DNA of 64,000 bases from Triatoma infestans (lineage: Eukaryota > Arthropoda > Insecta > Hemiptera > Reduviidae): contig JAAEAF010004350.1 of assembly GCA_011037195.1 (NCBI GenBank), forward strand, positions 1-64,000. Reading direction: 5' to 3'. Position numbers and translations under genes: made by a program. This document shows, piece after piece, positions 44,251 to 57,093 of this stretch. Position 1 is the first letter of the stretch, and the number at the start of each line of letters is the position of its first letter. Under the pieces are notes generated by a model, which was not told where the DNA came from, ran no database searches, and saw only the letters and a list, made by a program, of their open reading frames with translations.

Positions 44251-45433
44251 TTTAGGTCGTCTTCATAGCTTCCATTGATACAAATAAATGCAAAGGTGTA
44301 AGTCCGGGCAGCATTTGTAGGTGCTCGTTCGGAAGAGCTAATGACCACAAAAAAACCTGCAAGTCTCTGGCTTAGCAATTGTTTTAGATACCTCTTCATA
44401 TCTAAATTAGTTTAAGAAATTGAGCCTTAAATCTAATCTCTTTCACAGTCTAACCTGGTTAGTTCATAAGGTAATTAGGCCTCACTAGAGAACCATCAAG
44501 TAACACAAAAGGATCAAAGTCAAGGAGTAGAGAATTCTATGTAAGGGACCCAGTAACAACACAATGCCATCCTTGATCAACGTCTTCGATTGTCCAAGTA
44601 CCACTTAATGACAAGGATGAACAGTGTGAAGCTCTAAAGATTTTAGCGCCACTAGAAGAAGCATTAGCGCTGCTAGAAGTGTAAAGGAGAGAAATTTTTA
44701 GTGAAATAAATGACAAAAGCAATTGTTTTCTTTTAATAGCTTTTTTTTTTAATGTTATAACAAAAGATAAACATTGGCAACATCATTTATGGCAATTTTT
44801 ATGAGTACCTTAGCAAAAAATTTGGATGTTAATATTGCTAAATGAAGAAATCGTGCATAAACTGTTTCACAGTAAATATATCTTTCTGTTTTTTCAGAAT
44901 TTGGTTTAGCAGAAAAATGTTAAATATATTTTAAACACACACACAATTATTGTGTTCTACCAGTTTATTTCCCAGCAACTATAGTAGCAAAAATATAATA
45001 AATTACATTCACTGAATACTAATCTAAACTGTTTGTTTATTTATTTTGGTTCAAAAAATATAAAAAGCAAAAAAAAAAAGCAAATATAAAAAGCATTTCC
45101 ATAATAGCACACCAAATTTAAATAATTTATGAATGGGATAGATAACATGAGCAGAATAAAATTATTTAAAAAATATATATAAATTGTCGCCTTTTATTAA
45201 TGTATTTAAAAAAATTATTGTGGCATATTTTAATGACAGTTTCGGGTGGCGCAGAAACTGGTGAAAAATGGAAATGTACACTTGTGAAAACGTATTTATG
45301 TGTACAATCATCTACTATTTGCAATGGAACTTGCTTTAAAAAAAAAAAAAAATCTGTGTTTTAGTGCTTCCTAGTAAATATAACGCAAAATAAATTTCCG
45401 AAAGGTGTATAGAGTTCCTCTCAAACCGCTAAA
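44251..45433. other. Stretch without recognised gene
   Basis: Includes a Ser-rich 61-codon frame (44722-44537 minus) with no known domain. Mostly AT-rich. Confidence 0.4.
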
Positions 45434-46014
45434 TGTAAGGAAATGATTAGCCTGTAAATTCGACACAGAAAACTAAACTCCGCAACAAGGCGCTACTAAC
45501 GCGCTACAAGAGCATTTAACCCCGGATTAAATTCTATTGCACGTCGATGGCAATGTATTGGAAAATAGGCTCGTTCCGGCAGCAAATCTCTTACACGTCT
45601 CTGTAAGTAAATATGAATATAAGCAGTTCAACTTGAAGAATACAAATCAGTCAAATTCTATCTTAAAGTGTTCAGTGAGTCTCCCAACAATCAGTTTCCA
45701 ACTTTACTTCAAAGTGTAAACATCAGTCGCTACAACAACTTCAACCCTGTATGGTTCACCTTGCTAGCCACACCACTAGCTCACAACTGTTAGCACTAGC
45801 AAGAGTTCTAGCTTGTCACATCACTCTTAGTGTGATTCGCAACATCAATGCAACATCCATTCTAATTCATCACGCTACCATCATTCATCATTCAATCTCT
45901 GTCAGCCACACTCTTCTATCCTAACTCAATAGAATCGTAAATATTAAATTGTGAGTTAATACCAGTTCGTGTGTTCAATCATTTATAACCTTATAATAAC
46001 CTGCTACCATTTCA
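45434..46014 (-). mobile_element. LTR, family C (copy 2)
   Basis: Minus strand from TGAAATGGTAGCAGG to AATCATTTCCTTACA. Internal words such as 'GAACACACGAACTGG', 'AGCTAGAACTCTTGCTAGTG' and 'CAAGGTGAACCATAC' parallel the copy at 15238-15906. Flanks TAAA and AAAA differ by one base, so the duplication is not decisive. Confidence 0.6.
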
Positions 46015-49000
46015 AAAACATGAAAAATAATTATTTATTATAAAAAATTCGAAAGTTAATCAATATGCAGAGAAGGAGACAAAGAACTGTAAATCAGGAA
46101 TAACTATGTCAGAAAAATGGTACTTTCAGCATCATAAGTTGGCACGCCTGTTCTTTAAGAGAAAGTCGTGTGAGATTTTCATACCAGGTTATTATTTTTG
46201 GTTTTTAATTTTCTTCCCAAATTTAAACGATTTGAAACCCCTACTTTAGATTCTTCCTTCCTAATGCAAATTGCGCAATTGTGTATTCTTTCGCAATTTT
46301 TTGAAGTAAAAGAAATTCCGGAGTTGTTTTTTTTTGTCTTATAATAAAGTTGGTAAAGCTGTTAAAAGTTGTTAAAAAATGTGGGAAAAATTCTGTTAAC
46401 TTATTTGCAAAGATTTAAGTAACTTGTTTTTCAGAAAACCCCTTTGTTAGAGACATAATCTATGACAATCGATTAATGGAAGGATTTATTCTATAAAGGA
46501 ATCTTTCTGGGTTAAAGGATGACTTTTCAGAATGTTTTAAAAATGTTAATTAATTCTTTGGAATAGAAAAGCTGTGCAGATGAAACAAAATCTTTTTCCT
46601 TTACAAATTCAAGTAGCCAAGCAAAGTGCATCGTTTATGAAAGCTTTCTAACAAATAGGAGTTTCTGGATGTGATCTGTCGCCTGATTATTTTGAACAAA
46701 GAAAGGAGTTATTTCGATTGGTAATAAGAAAAACACTCTACCTTCAAAGTGTAAGTTACATGCTTGTGATTCCATATATTTCCGCCACAGTACACATACT
46801 CTTTGTCTCATTATTTGTGATGCAATACAAATTAAGAATTCTTCAAGTTAACTTTGTTTAAATTATTGAGATAATTGTAAGACGCACAAAAAAAAATCAA
46901 GATTTCAAATGCATCCATGATAAATACATATGTTATGCTGTCAATGTATATGTTACAGCATACTTTTTATTAATTTTTTTATTTTCTTGCATGTTTTGGC
47001 AAATAAATACATAACAGTGACTTCAACAATAAATTGTGAATTCTGTAGGACGGAACAGCTAAATGAAAGGTATCCTCTGTTTATTTTAAATACATCTTGT
47101 CACTCAGTTCTTTTTATGTAATTTAAATGATTGTTGTCGTTCTAAATAACACTTTACTTCCTTGAACTAAGTTAAAACTTGGATAATTTTCTTTTATATA
47201 ATGATTAATTATGCAATTATGGGAAAAAAACAATCACTTAAACTTCAATAACGTTTTTTTGGAATTGAAAAATCAATGAAATGATAGTTCAGTTCTCATA
47301 TAACACGTCTATATTCAAAACTATCTGGAACATATGCCATTTAACTAGAGGGTTCAATGAAACGTTCCCCAATCTTCAATGAATCCAATCTCTCCGGTCC
47401 AAAATCCTTCTCGCCATCGTTAACGCTCCATTTAATGATTCAAATAGAAACCATTTACACAAATCTAGAAATTTATGTCAGGTTGCCCGAAACCATATTT
47501 ATATACAAAATTCCTTCAGACCTTTCATTCCCGCTCTATATCTCTTATCCAAAATTTATCCTCCTGCAGTATTTCAGATAATCTTTCCAGGCGTTACATT
47601 ATACGCCTTTAGTAAAAGATTACTTTTCAGTTGTTCAAGATTTATTTGAAAATAGCTTCGAATATTTTCCAAAACCGACCTATACTATATCCCCTAGGTA
47701 GAAGTGGACTAGCAACTTCTTCAGGGACGTTGTCCTCCCTGCGGATTTCCCAGCCTAAAAATACGAGTAACACTTCCCAACTATTAGCAACTTTCAGCCG
47801 TTCCCATATTATGATCATATTGTATTAAGTTACTTTGCATTTAATAAACAATTTTATGTGCAGCTTCATTTAATCGCGGTTCTTCCCTTTTCTTTTCATA
47901 CCTGACAGTGCGTGCTACAGTAGCTTTTTTTTTGTTTTCAAGCGGTTTTCAAGAGTAAAATTGCCATTAATTCATTTTTTCAAAAATAATTAGTCATGTG
48001 TAAGTAAAAATTAAAAAATGAACTATAAACCAATTGTCGATCTATTGGCTGGAAGAATGAAAATATTTTCTACGTGATGCAGGTACTGATATTGAATGTT
48101 GAATAAATCCAAGACTCCAAGAATGCAATCAATATAACTCTTATTAACATGCAATCTATGTAGTACTGTGGTGCATCTTTTATAGGTGTTGCATAAAAAT
48201 TGAATGTACGATGATGCAATAGTAACTTTTATCACCATAAGGTGTTGATTTTTATAATATAATCCAGAGAAAAATCATTATATAAGTTTGAAAATGTATT
48301 GTCACAATAGTTTTTGCATTCTTTTTTCTAAAACATTTTTGAGTTGAACTTTGATTTCCAATAATAATTTAGAGAATTCAGCGGAAGAGATTTCGTTCTG
48401 AAATGTCTTTGGTTTGGTGCAAGAGGAGTGATGCCCCTAGAAGTGACCCCTAATAACTAATGGAGTTGGGAATCGGGTGCAGGAATCTAGCGACTTTGGC
48501 ACAATCCATAATATTGGGTTTCACTTGCGATTTTGCACCACTATCTCTTTATACATAATCCTGTTAATAAGTATGTATCTTGTTTGTATCACCTTTATAA
48601 GAGGCTGTTTCACTATACATTTGTTCTTCTAATCTTTCCAAAATGTTTGGTTTATGTGCTTGTTTTTTTTGTATATTTATTCATTTTTATTTTTATGTGT
48701 TGCTCATTTACTTTTCGATTATTCTCTTATTTATTAAGTTATTGTTAATAAGTTAAGCATTTACCTTCTCTAGATTTATATATATTGTTTTCCTTGTTTA
48801 TTTAGCTTTGTATTTCTTGGTCTGACTAAACATATTCAGCCGGTCATTTATTTTCTTTGACTAGTGGCTCATTTTATACGTAACTATCTATATCACTAAT
48901 ATATTATTATTATTCAATTGATTATCAATTTTATTTTATTGACGATGATTCTTAAAACTTAATTTATATATGATTGATTATATTCTGTTATTTTTAATAT

Positions 49001-49310
49001 TTTTTTGACTGACAAATACGCTAGATTTGTAGTAACCCGATATAATTTGGGCAGCACCTTCTTTATTTACATAATAAATGCAAAATAAAGTTGTTTCTTT
49101 ATTGTTTTTTTTCTCTTGATTTTGTAACCACAGTTACAAGAATTCTTCTAGATCTTACCTTCAATTTTAGATTACTCACGACTGCCTCCCCTTTTTGCTT
49201 CCTTTTTTTGTTTACAGAATTACAGTAAAAATTCATTTTCTTAATAAAAGTAACAGATGTGCGTATGAATATAATGGAACAAATCACTGTCAAATTCATC
49301 ATCACAACGT
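46015..49310. other. 3.3-kb stretch without recognised gene or repeat
   Basis: Several open frames up to ~75 codons on the plus strand (46930, 47357, 48533), hydrophobic or AT-driven, none with a domain. The region is the longest in the window with no TE that I recognise. Confidence 0.5.
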
Positions 49311-49373
49311 ATGCTAAATATTGTTTTTTTTTTTTTATCCAACGCCCACCCGTGGCAGTGTTGCCATACGGTG

Positions 49374-50448
49374 TCATGCTGGCCAATATACTCGCGCACA
49401 CTGCTGCATTGCCGAACCAGACTGGTAGGCGGAGTCGCGGACATCCTTTAAGGATGCGCAAACTTCCAGGTGTTCTGCATCCATTTTCCCTTCCTGGCAT
49501 AGTGAGCACTGGTCATTCTCAACCACGCCAGTCCTGTATAAGAGAGCTTGCAGATAGTCGTGGCCGGTCATCAGACGAAAAGCTGCAACTCCTACATCGC
49601 GAGACAAGTTGTGGGGAAGAGCTCTATCTGCCAACTGCTGTCATTTCTTACCTTCTGCAAGGGCCCTATATCGCTCGACGCTGCTGCACTTGATCTCCGA
49701 CTCGATTCGCCCTTTGTCTGATTCAACTGGGCATTGCTCCTCATTCGCACCCCTTTTAGCCAGGATATCCGCCTTCTCATTCCCTTCCAGCCCGACGTGA
49801 CTGGGAACTCACTGCATCCCCACGTTGAAAACTTGAGTGATTTAGCTGTGAGAGTAAATCTCTTCCGCGAGTAACACGCGGGCATATAGTTGGGGCGTTT
49901 CCGTCTGCGGATCCACAAGAAAGACGGCTTGACAAGGAGATATGTTGGCCAGTACTAATGCTGCAACCATGTATCCTCCGGGAATCGCGAGTAAACAGTT
50001 TGTAAAGCGCATACACGGAGCTCACTAACCAGGAAAGCCGCTTTAGTAACTTGTTGGTCACAAAGTTGTAGGTATGCTTCAGGTAGCATGTCATAAACCG
50101 CAATGTTATATTTCTGTTGCAGTCTCTTATACGTGTTGAGGAACGGTTCTTGCGTTTTGAGCCTCCTGCTGGCAGTTTGATAGTTGTTCCAGTAGACGGC
50201 GTAACTCGGCGGCAGCCCTCCCAGAACTTCAAACAGGCGCTATCCCTCCGAACTTGTAATTGCTCGATACTAGATTGCAGTTCCATCGCGGCAATTTGAG
50301 TGGACTTTGTTCCTCCAGTGATAATTCTTAATGCCACATTTTGGGCTTTATCCAGTTCTTTCAGAGTAGACGAACATGAGTTACAGTAAATCTCGCTGCC
50401 GTATTCCATGCTTGGGCGAACATAATTCTTATACGTCAAATTTAACAC
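49374..50448 (-). pseudogene. LINE W C-terminal part: linker, RNase H remnant, zinc motif
   Basis: Minus strand 50448-50080 encodes the post-RT linker ('YVRPSMEYGSEIY', 'LDKAQNVALRIITGG', 'TKSTQIAAMELQSSI'), then a degraded stretch lacking the RNase H start ('TDGS' not seen). The last RNase H motif VPSHVGLEGNEKADILA follows at about 49805-49755, and a zinc motif DQCSLCQEGKMDAEHLEVC lies in the frame 49634-49374. Part of RNase H is thus deleted. Frame changes at about 50070, 49800 and 49640. Confidence 0.8.
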
Positions 50449-50463
50449 ATCTTGAGACGTTCC

Positions 50464-51820
50464 CTATCTAGACGCAGCAGGTCTCTTCAACAACTTAGTC
50501 CGCTTCAGACCCTTATCAGCGCCTTCCTGAACGTGCTTTGCATATGTGAGTTTCTTATCAAGGGTAATCCTCAAATACTTTGGGAAATTATCTTGATTAA
50601 GCTGGGTTGCATCCAGCATGATACGAAGGGCATGTTTTCTTGTGGACATAGTAAACAGCTGGTATTTGGTCTTTTCTGCGCTGATAGTCTTCATATTCTG
50701 TTGCGCCCAAGCAGCGACATTGGTTAAGGTTTCGTTCAAGGGAATTTCTATATTTTGCGGAGTTCTACTAGATGCCCAGACAATTACATCGTCCGCAAAA
50801 AGTAACCCATTTACTCCCGCGTTCTAGCTACAGCTTCAGGAAGATCAGCTGAAAAATATGTTGAACAGCGAGCAGCTAAGAACTGCGCCTTGGGGCAAGC
50901 CTTGACGTTGCTGCTTGAAAGATGAAGTGGCATTTCTGAAACGCACGCGATTATAGCGCTGGGCCAAAAAGGATTTAACCCAATTTAAAAGTCGTCCACG
51001 TATGCTCATCTGCAACATTTTATGGAGTAGTAGCTTTCTACATACTCTATCATAAGCTGCCTTAAAATCAACGAACACTGCCGCAGTAGACATTTTTTTA
51101 TGGAAACCATCTTTTACGGCCTGGGTGAATTTAGCCACCATGATGCTTTCGAAAAGCTGCTTGTTCAATAATATTATGTTGTTGTTTTTCATAAAGCGAT
51201 TCAATCTCTTCACCAAAATTTTCTCCGTAAGCTTACAGCAGACAGTAGTCAATGAAATCGGTCTATAGCTGCTAGCATCATTGGGCGTTTTCCCCTTTTT
51301 AAGGAGCGGTATAATTTCAGCCTTGCGCTATATATCAGGGACTCCCATTCTCCAAGAAAGGTTCACCAGTTTCAAAGGTTTCATAGCGTATTTTTCGCTT
51401 TCTGTCCAAGATGTTGCAAGAATTCGGCAAATATTCCATCTGGCCCTGCAGATTTGCCAAGCTTCATAGAACGTAAGGCAACATACAGTTCATCTTTGCT
51501 GAAATCACTGTTCATCAAAATGTCGTCGTGCTCATTAAGGCATTTAGGTGGTGTTCATTTGTCAACTTACACTTCAAATTACGAGGGATTTTAATTCGGC
51601 TCACCGCAGCATAGTGTTTACACAAGGCGTTGGCCATGTCCTTATTTTTATATAATTCTTTCCCATTTACAATCAGCGGTTCTGAGGACTTTGATACATC
51701 TTCGTTATTTAGTAATAATATCTGGCGATGGGCCTTTTTACAATCTTTGCTGAAATTAATATTTGTAACAAATTTTTGGAAACTCTTCCTTTTATAGATG
51801 ATAATTTCTCGTTGTAGCAT
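50464..51820 (-). pseudogene. LINE W reverse transcriptase domain
   Basis: Minus strand: linker frame 51820-51515; RT palm frame 51252-50845 with 'KLTEKILVKRLNRF', 'AAVFVDFKAAYDRV' (first catalytic Asp) and QGLPQGAVLSCSLFN; then in another frame the active-site box FADD at 50799-50788 ('GLLFADDVIVW'); then the thumb frame 50739-50464 ('ISAEKTKYQLF', 'PKYLRITLDKKLTY'). The catalytic residues are retained but three frame changes break the ORF. This domain copies element RNA into DNA at the nick. Flanked by endonuclease upstream and the RNase H end downstream. Confidence 0.9.
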
Positions 51821-52133
51821 GGCTTGCGTTTACGTAATTTAATGCAGTCCGACATGTGCTTTGTTTTTTCAACTGTTTGTCTGACTTTATTTCGTCGCCT
51901 TTTTAGCAGAGTAAGTTTGTTACTCCAAAACGGCCTATATTTTTTTACCTGGCCTCTCGAGATACACTTAAGGGCAAATTGAGTACAGCTTCTGTGAGAC
52001 GTGTCGCTGATACGTCTACATTCTCACTAATGAGGTCTTCAGTAACTAATTGATCTGTGAGATTTTCGTACTCAGCCCATCTAGCTTGCAAAAATTCCAT
52101 CGGAGGAGCCTTATCTCATTAGCTACTTTTACT

Positions 52134-52834
52134 TTATTTCGCCTTTATAGTGATCTTCAGGACTCTATGACCATTCCCACTAATCGCATCCAGTAACCTC
52201 AACGCTGTTCTCGCACGAATATTTGAGTGAACCATGGCTAAGTCTGGTCTGGATGTGTGCCCACTAAAGAATAAGAAGGTTGGCCCCGATTTGAGCACAT
52301 CCAGAAGATTGTCATCTACAAATTCTTCAATAATCACACCCGTTGCAGTTGTTTTTTTATAGCTCCATCTCCGAGGAAGGAGGATTGAGATCCCCAACAA
52401 TCAGTGTAAAAGCGTTTATTTTATCTGCTAAATTATACATGTCAGGTTTATTGTTGGGGGGATTGTACAGAGCAATAACCCGGTAACGGATGTTTTGTTT
52501 CCATACGTTAATTAACACTGCCTCTAGCGCATTACCTTCCACCATCTCATGTAAGATTTCAAAGTTGGATGTGAGACATTCTTTAAATCCAACTATTGTA
52601 CCAGACGCTACCTGTTTGGGTCTTGTAAGCTTGTAAATACCGAATAAAAGTCTTTTCGGTACATGCACCAGCTTCGACGATCATGAATGCGTCAGTGTCG
52701 GAAGTTCCTAATAAATGTAAGAGTTCAGTGAATTTTGTCCTTGTCAGACCTCCTGCATTCCAAAAATATATGAGGAGAGAGTCAAGGCCCTGAGAAGGGC
52801 AGTTTGCATTATTCAGTAGTGTGCAGCGTTGCAT
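52134..52834 (-). pseudogene. LINE W endonuclease domain
   Basis: Three overlapping minus-strand frames: 'LLIYFWNAGGLTRTKFTELL' with the early Asn motif and 'AFMIVEAG' (catalytic Glu), then 'GTIVGFKECL', 'VLINVWK', 'YRVIALYNPPNN' and 'TLIVGDLN' (GDxN motif), then 'FFSGHTSRPDLAMVH' and 'GNGHRVLKI' (final SDH-type motif, with the Asp replaced). Frame changes at about 52620 and 52390. An apurinic-type nuclease that nicks the insertion target. Broken. Confidence 0.85.
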
Positions 52835-52944
52835 CTTTTTGGGTGGCGCACGATGATAGGTGACTGCTGTTGATCGTTTGGATTACGCAGGGGGCACCAC
52901 GAGCAGGCGATCAACTACACCTCCCTAAATGCTAAATATATCAA

Positions 52945-53885
52945 TCAATTCTTTATTGCTTTTAAGATAAATATCTTACAGCAAGGGTTGAGTCTTTTAC
53001 AAAAAATTATTATATAAAGAAAAAACTATAAAATAATACAGAACCAAAAGGGGCAAAATGAAGTACATTCTTCCTATGAATAATAACAATAAAAAATAAA
53101 GAACCAAAAAAATTAACTATGATAAGATCACTGTATCCAATATAAAATAAAGAAAATAACTAATCAAGTTTGAATAAAGTTCTTTAACTTTAATGACTTT
53201 TGTACATAATGAAAAAGATTATTGACTTTAGTATAAGACTCTATTACTAGTAGGTTAGATAGAGATTCATTATTTAATGGGTTTGAAATATGAATTGAGA
53301 GGTATAACTGCCTAAAGTGATTTAATGTGGGACAAAGTAACAGGAAGTGACCTATACTGTCATTACCAGATTTACATAAAGGGCATAAATGATCAGGATC
53401 AAATCTGTATGTTATATTATTAAGATAATTTCTACAAAACTTGTCACTAGACAATCTTAATTGGGCACATACTCTTAGCTTATTAATATGGCACTATAGT
53501 GAAATATAAGTTTCTCCGAGTCCCAACATACTTATATTTCTAAATACTCGATTATATGATGATGAGATTGTCCTAGATACATCTTTAGATATCAATTATT
53601 TTTAAATGACTCCAATAGACTTGGAAGAGAATGGTACAGTAATTGAGGATCCTGGGCATTCCAGATGTCAACAGCTCCTATTTCTAACAAGTAAGCTCTG
53701 ACCATATGACACCAGTTAAAAGGGATCTTACTATTTTCAAAAAGTTCTAACAGCCTACAGTAACAAATTTTTGGTAGCCGATCACTAGGCATTAATTTAA
53801 TGCCCCCAGGGTGATGCCACTCCATTGCACTAAATGCTAAATACAACAATATGTTGAGTCTATTAAGTGAGTTCGTGTCTACTTT
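52945..53885 (-). pseudogene. LINE V fragment: C-terminal end with zinc motif and 3' UTR
   Basis: Minus strand frames 53849-53592 and 53454-53164: 'LEWHHPGGIKLMPSDRL'-like start, 'RLSSDKFCRNYLNN', then the zinc motif LCPLCKSGNDSIGHFLLLC. An A/T-rich 3' UTR follows with AATAAAG and a short ATTGATTGAT end at about 52945-52960. The style is unlike LINEs W-Z (no RNase H seen) and more like CR1/L2- or Jockey-type ends; clade unresolved. A frame change lies between the two open stretches. Confidence 0.65.
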
Positions 53886-54720
53886 TACGTCATCACCAGA
53901 TCACCAAATCCTGTTTCCATTATATAGTCACCCCCAAGCTCTCTGCCACACCTCAAAAACTATTCTTATGGATTCCTAATTGATTTGTAAACAGAAATTA
54001 GTAGCATTGAATGGTATTGTAGAAATCATGATGGCTTCATATGAATATAGATAAACACTAACAAAATATTTATTCGTATTTAACAATCCAGCAGTTAGTT
54101 TAACAATATAGATCTATAGTGAATAGTAAACAACTGATTGTTGAATCATTGTGTGTGTGTCCACTAAATAAACTAAGAAAACTTCACTTTCTACAAACAT
54201 CCACTACTACTAATACTATCACTTTGTTAAAATAAAATTTCTTTTCAAATAAATAGATGTTTATTATTTTATACAAACATTTGACTATTCAGATCTTTCT
54301 AAACTCTCATTTATTTTTACCTTTTTTTGTTTTTTTTGTTTAACATCATTACAAATAATTTGTCATGTAAATTAGAGAAGGTATATTAGATAACAGTCCT
54401 CAGGAATATTGTTTTCTCATTTTGTTTTGTTTCATTTTTTATTTTATTTATTTTTTTTTTTTTTTAGGTAAACTAAAGGCTAACTAAATGATAAAAATGT
54501 TTATATTTTAAAGTGCCGCAGTGAAAGTGCCAAATATGTCAGGTTAAAGTCTATTTTAATAATTCCTACACGTTTAATTTTTTTTGCAGGGGAAGGAAAT
54601 GGTTAAAAATAATATTCCCAATGCATAAAATCCAAGATTCGTAGTCAACTCACGAAGACAACCAAGTTATTCTTAGGACCTTCCACTTCTTCTATTTTCC
54701 TTTTTCTTTTTTTTTTTTAA
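53886..54720. other. AT-rich stretch without recognised feature
   Basis: T-runs and AT words; nothing recognised. Confidence 0.4.
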
Positions 54721-54721
54721 C

Positions 54722-54898
54722 TTCTGATAAGAGAAAATGGATACTTTCGAAATTGAATTTTCATTAGAAATACTTTTTTTGAAATTTATCTGAGTATGAA
54801 AAATATATTTTTAGCGAATGGCCTGTATGTGTGTCTGTGTGAACACAATATCTTAAAAACGAAAGCGCAGGAAGCTCATAAAAACTTGACATTCCATT
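54722..54898 (-). repeat. Family R repeat, 3' end fragment
   Basis: Words 'ACTTCTGATAAGAGAAAATG', 'TTTTCATTAGAAATAC', 'TGTGTGTCTGTGTGAACACA', 'AAAACGAAAGCGCAGGAAG' and 'ACTTGACATTCCATTTAGG' match the 3' part of other minus-strand copies. A SINE follows directly. Confidence 0.65.
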
Positions 54899-55085
54899 TA
54901 GGTGAGCCGTCTACAGCTCACTACCCCGTAATGAGCATTCTTGTTTATAACGAGAGAAAACTGCTTGGAGTCAGGAGTACACTAAAAATAGTGTACTCCT
55001 GACTCCAAGCCGGAGTCAGCCAATGCCGGCTTCGGACGCCAATGATCACAAAGGCTTGTGACACACCTTTAAAGGAAGAAACAAA
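54899..55085 (+). mobile_element. SINE (family 1) with an internal palindrome
   Basis: 'CAGCTCACTACCCCGTAATG', 'GTTTATAACGAGAGAAAAC', 'GCCGGCTTCGGACGCCAATG', ending in a T/A-rich tail after 'CACACCTTTAAAGG', parallel the other family 1 copies. The middle is replaced by a 22-bp perfect palindrome (54963-54984 with 54989-55010, 4-nt loop). Confidence 0.6.
54963..55010. repeat. Perfect 22-bp inverted repeat, 4-nt loop
   Basis: GCTTGGAGTCAGGAGTACAC plus TA pairs exactly with the right arm around AAAA. Too short for a TE; likely an inverted duplication within the SINE. Confidence 0.95.
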
Positions 55086-56372
55086 AAAAATACAGTATTG
55101 TCATATTGAGGGAACTTCAAAAACATATATTCCGGTAAATCTCAATTTTGAATAAATTGACACGACCCCCAATACTTGTTAAAGGTTTGGGAGAAAGTAA
55201 CATGAGAACTGACTAACATAAATATCGCAAATATGAGCTACCCTCAGCTATACTTTACTTATAAGAGCTCTTAATGTGGTCTCCATTAATTCCTACCCTT
55301 TTTGTCTGATCTCACATCCTCGTTAGTTTATTTTTTCACTAACACATAAAAAATTCTTCTCCTTTTTTTTCTCGTTTATTTCACCAGCCACATATTAGAA
55401 TAATCCAATAAAATAAATGTGTGTTTTTTACTGGGCGTCAACGAATAAATAAATCTTTTTCATCGATCAACAGACATTACTGTGAATATTTCTGTAATTA
55501 AAAACTGAATTTAAAAACTTAAAACCTAAAACTTAAGTAAATTATGAATTAATATTTTAAAGAAAAAAAGATGACGTGAATAATTATATCATTGTCTAAT
55601 TAAATAAATGATTATAAGTATTGCAATAATTAATTAAATATATAATAATAATAAAAGCAGTTAGGTATCAGTTTATAGCAAATATTATATATTTATTAAT
55701 ATTCATATTATTTTAATTAGCTTTGTAATTATTTAATTAAATTTTCGCATAATTAGCCATAATTGCACCACCATTTCTGCAGTTTATTTCTCAGAGTGTT
55801 TCAGCTTTGTTTATTATAATTATGGCCATATTGTAAGCGTACCAATATTATAATTTTAATTAAACATAAATAATTTCATGGGAGATATATTGTGTGGAAA
55901 AACATGTAATTTGTGGGGTAAGATTGTTTGATTGTCTACATCTACATAACCTTATTTATAATATTAGTTTGGAGAGTATTTATTTATTGATTTTGAAATC
56001 TTCTAAGCTACTAATCTTCTTTGTTATTAATTAGTCACGATTGTGTAACATTGAATGACAGGCGGGATGTCAATCCTTTTAGATCTCTAATCTGATTTCA
56101 TATGAATTGGCATTTCTTTGAGAATGCTTTGGAACTCTTTCGGGAACATAATGTTTCATAACCTAAGTCCCAACTCTTTGGTGGATAGGATCAATAACTC
56201 TTTAAATCTAATCTAAGTTATTGGTCCAGAGAAGGGAATAATGTTTGATAGTGAAAAAAAAAGGGGCAGAGTACTTGTACCTATTCCACAATGTCTATTT
56301 ACATAGTTTACTTACTAAAGAGTATGCCCGCAAGGGGTATCTGTTGCATGCAGTTACTTAGCGACCCTACCG
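55086..56372. other. AT-rich stretch without recognised feature
   Basis: Very AT-rich, especially 55500-56000. No gene recognised. Confidence 0.45.
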
Positions 56373-56376
56373 GTTA

Positions 56377-57093
56377 TGTAGTGGAATCAATTGTCGTGAT
56401 TCCTGAGGTATGAAGTTAGATGACTTGAACAGGGATTTATTAGGCGGAAGTTAGTTTAGAGAGTTATTGCTTGAATTACTAACACTGAATTTATAAAAAT
56501 AGAATATATTTTAACAATAATTTGAATGAGCCTAATGGTAACTACAATTAATATGATTTAAAAAAAGTAAATAAATAATTTTAAGAGTTAAATAACAAAT
56601 AATTTAAAATGATTATAATAAATAAACTAATATGCACAACTATGAAAATAATTATAAGATAAACCTTGTATAGGGACGCGCTCGGAACTCAAGTATAACT
56701 GCTGCTGTAAAATGATACTGATATAATGATGTGGCTACTCGTATAATGATGAATGATATAATGATCCCCTCTTCCAGTGGGGGCGAAGTTTATATTAGTC
56801 TTACTCACCCACTGTCAAGTGTGTAAGTAAGTTCTCACACTAAGACATCTCTAGTAGTGTGCGACCTTGGTTAGGTCGGCGACCAGTGATTCAGGTCAGT
56901 GGCCAGATTTGGTCGCCCATCGGCGACTTTCAAAGACCAGGTGGCTTCTGTTCAATAGACAGGGCTTTATCGGTGCTTGTCTTTGATACCTTTGTATTAA
57001 AAAGGCAGCGGCCGGCTGTGGGGCCACTAGTTATAAATTATTCTTTCCTTTTGTTATATTTTGTGAAGGCTTAGACATTGCTATGTCATTACA
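56377..57093 (+). mobile_element. Solo LTR, family B (copy 2), with target duplication
   Basis: 717 bp from TGTAGTGGAATC to TATGTCATTACA. GTTA occurs on both sides (56373-56376, 57094-57097). Matches 22969-23586 (shared 'GGCGGAAGTTAGTTTAGAGA', 'TATTTTAACAATAATTTGAA', 'GCACAACTATGA', 'AGTGTGCGACCTTG', 'TTTGATACCTTTG'-like words and the end). Contains a short array of 'TATAATGAT' words near 56718-56775 absent from copy 1. No gag or pol adjoins it. Confidence 0.92.

Larger units (their letters stand above)
49322..52928 (-). mobile_element. LINE W, near full ORF2 length, broken
   Basis: An 11-bp direct repeat ATGCTAAATAT flanks it (49311-49321 and 52929-52939). The 3' end on the minus strand is GTTGGAT followed by an A-run (plus T-run 49324-49336). 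Minus-strand order: endonuclease, RT, thumb, degraded region, RNase H end, zinc motif. No ORF1 is present, so the copy is 5'-truncated. Inserted beside the end of LINE V. Confidence 0.88.

Noticed and set aside
44537..44722. Ser-rich 61-codon minus frame as a secreted peptide
   Set aside because: No convincing signal peptide or cleavage site and no domain or context.
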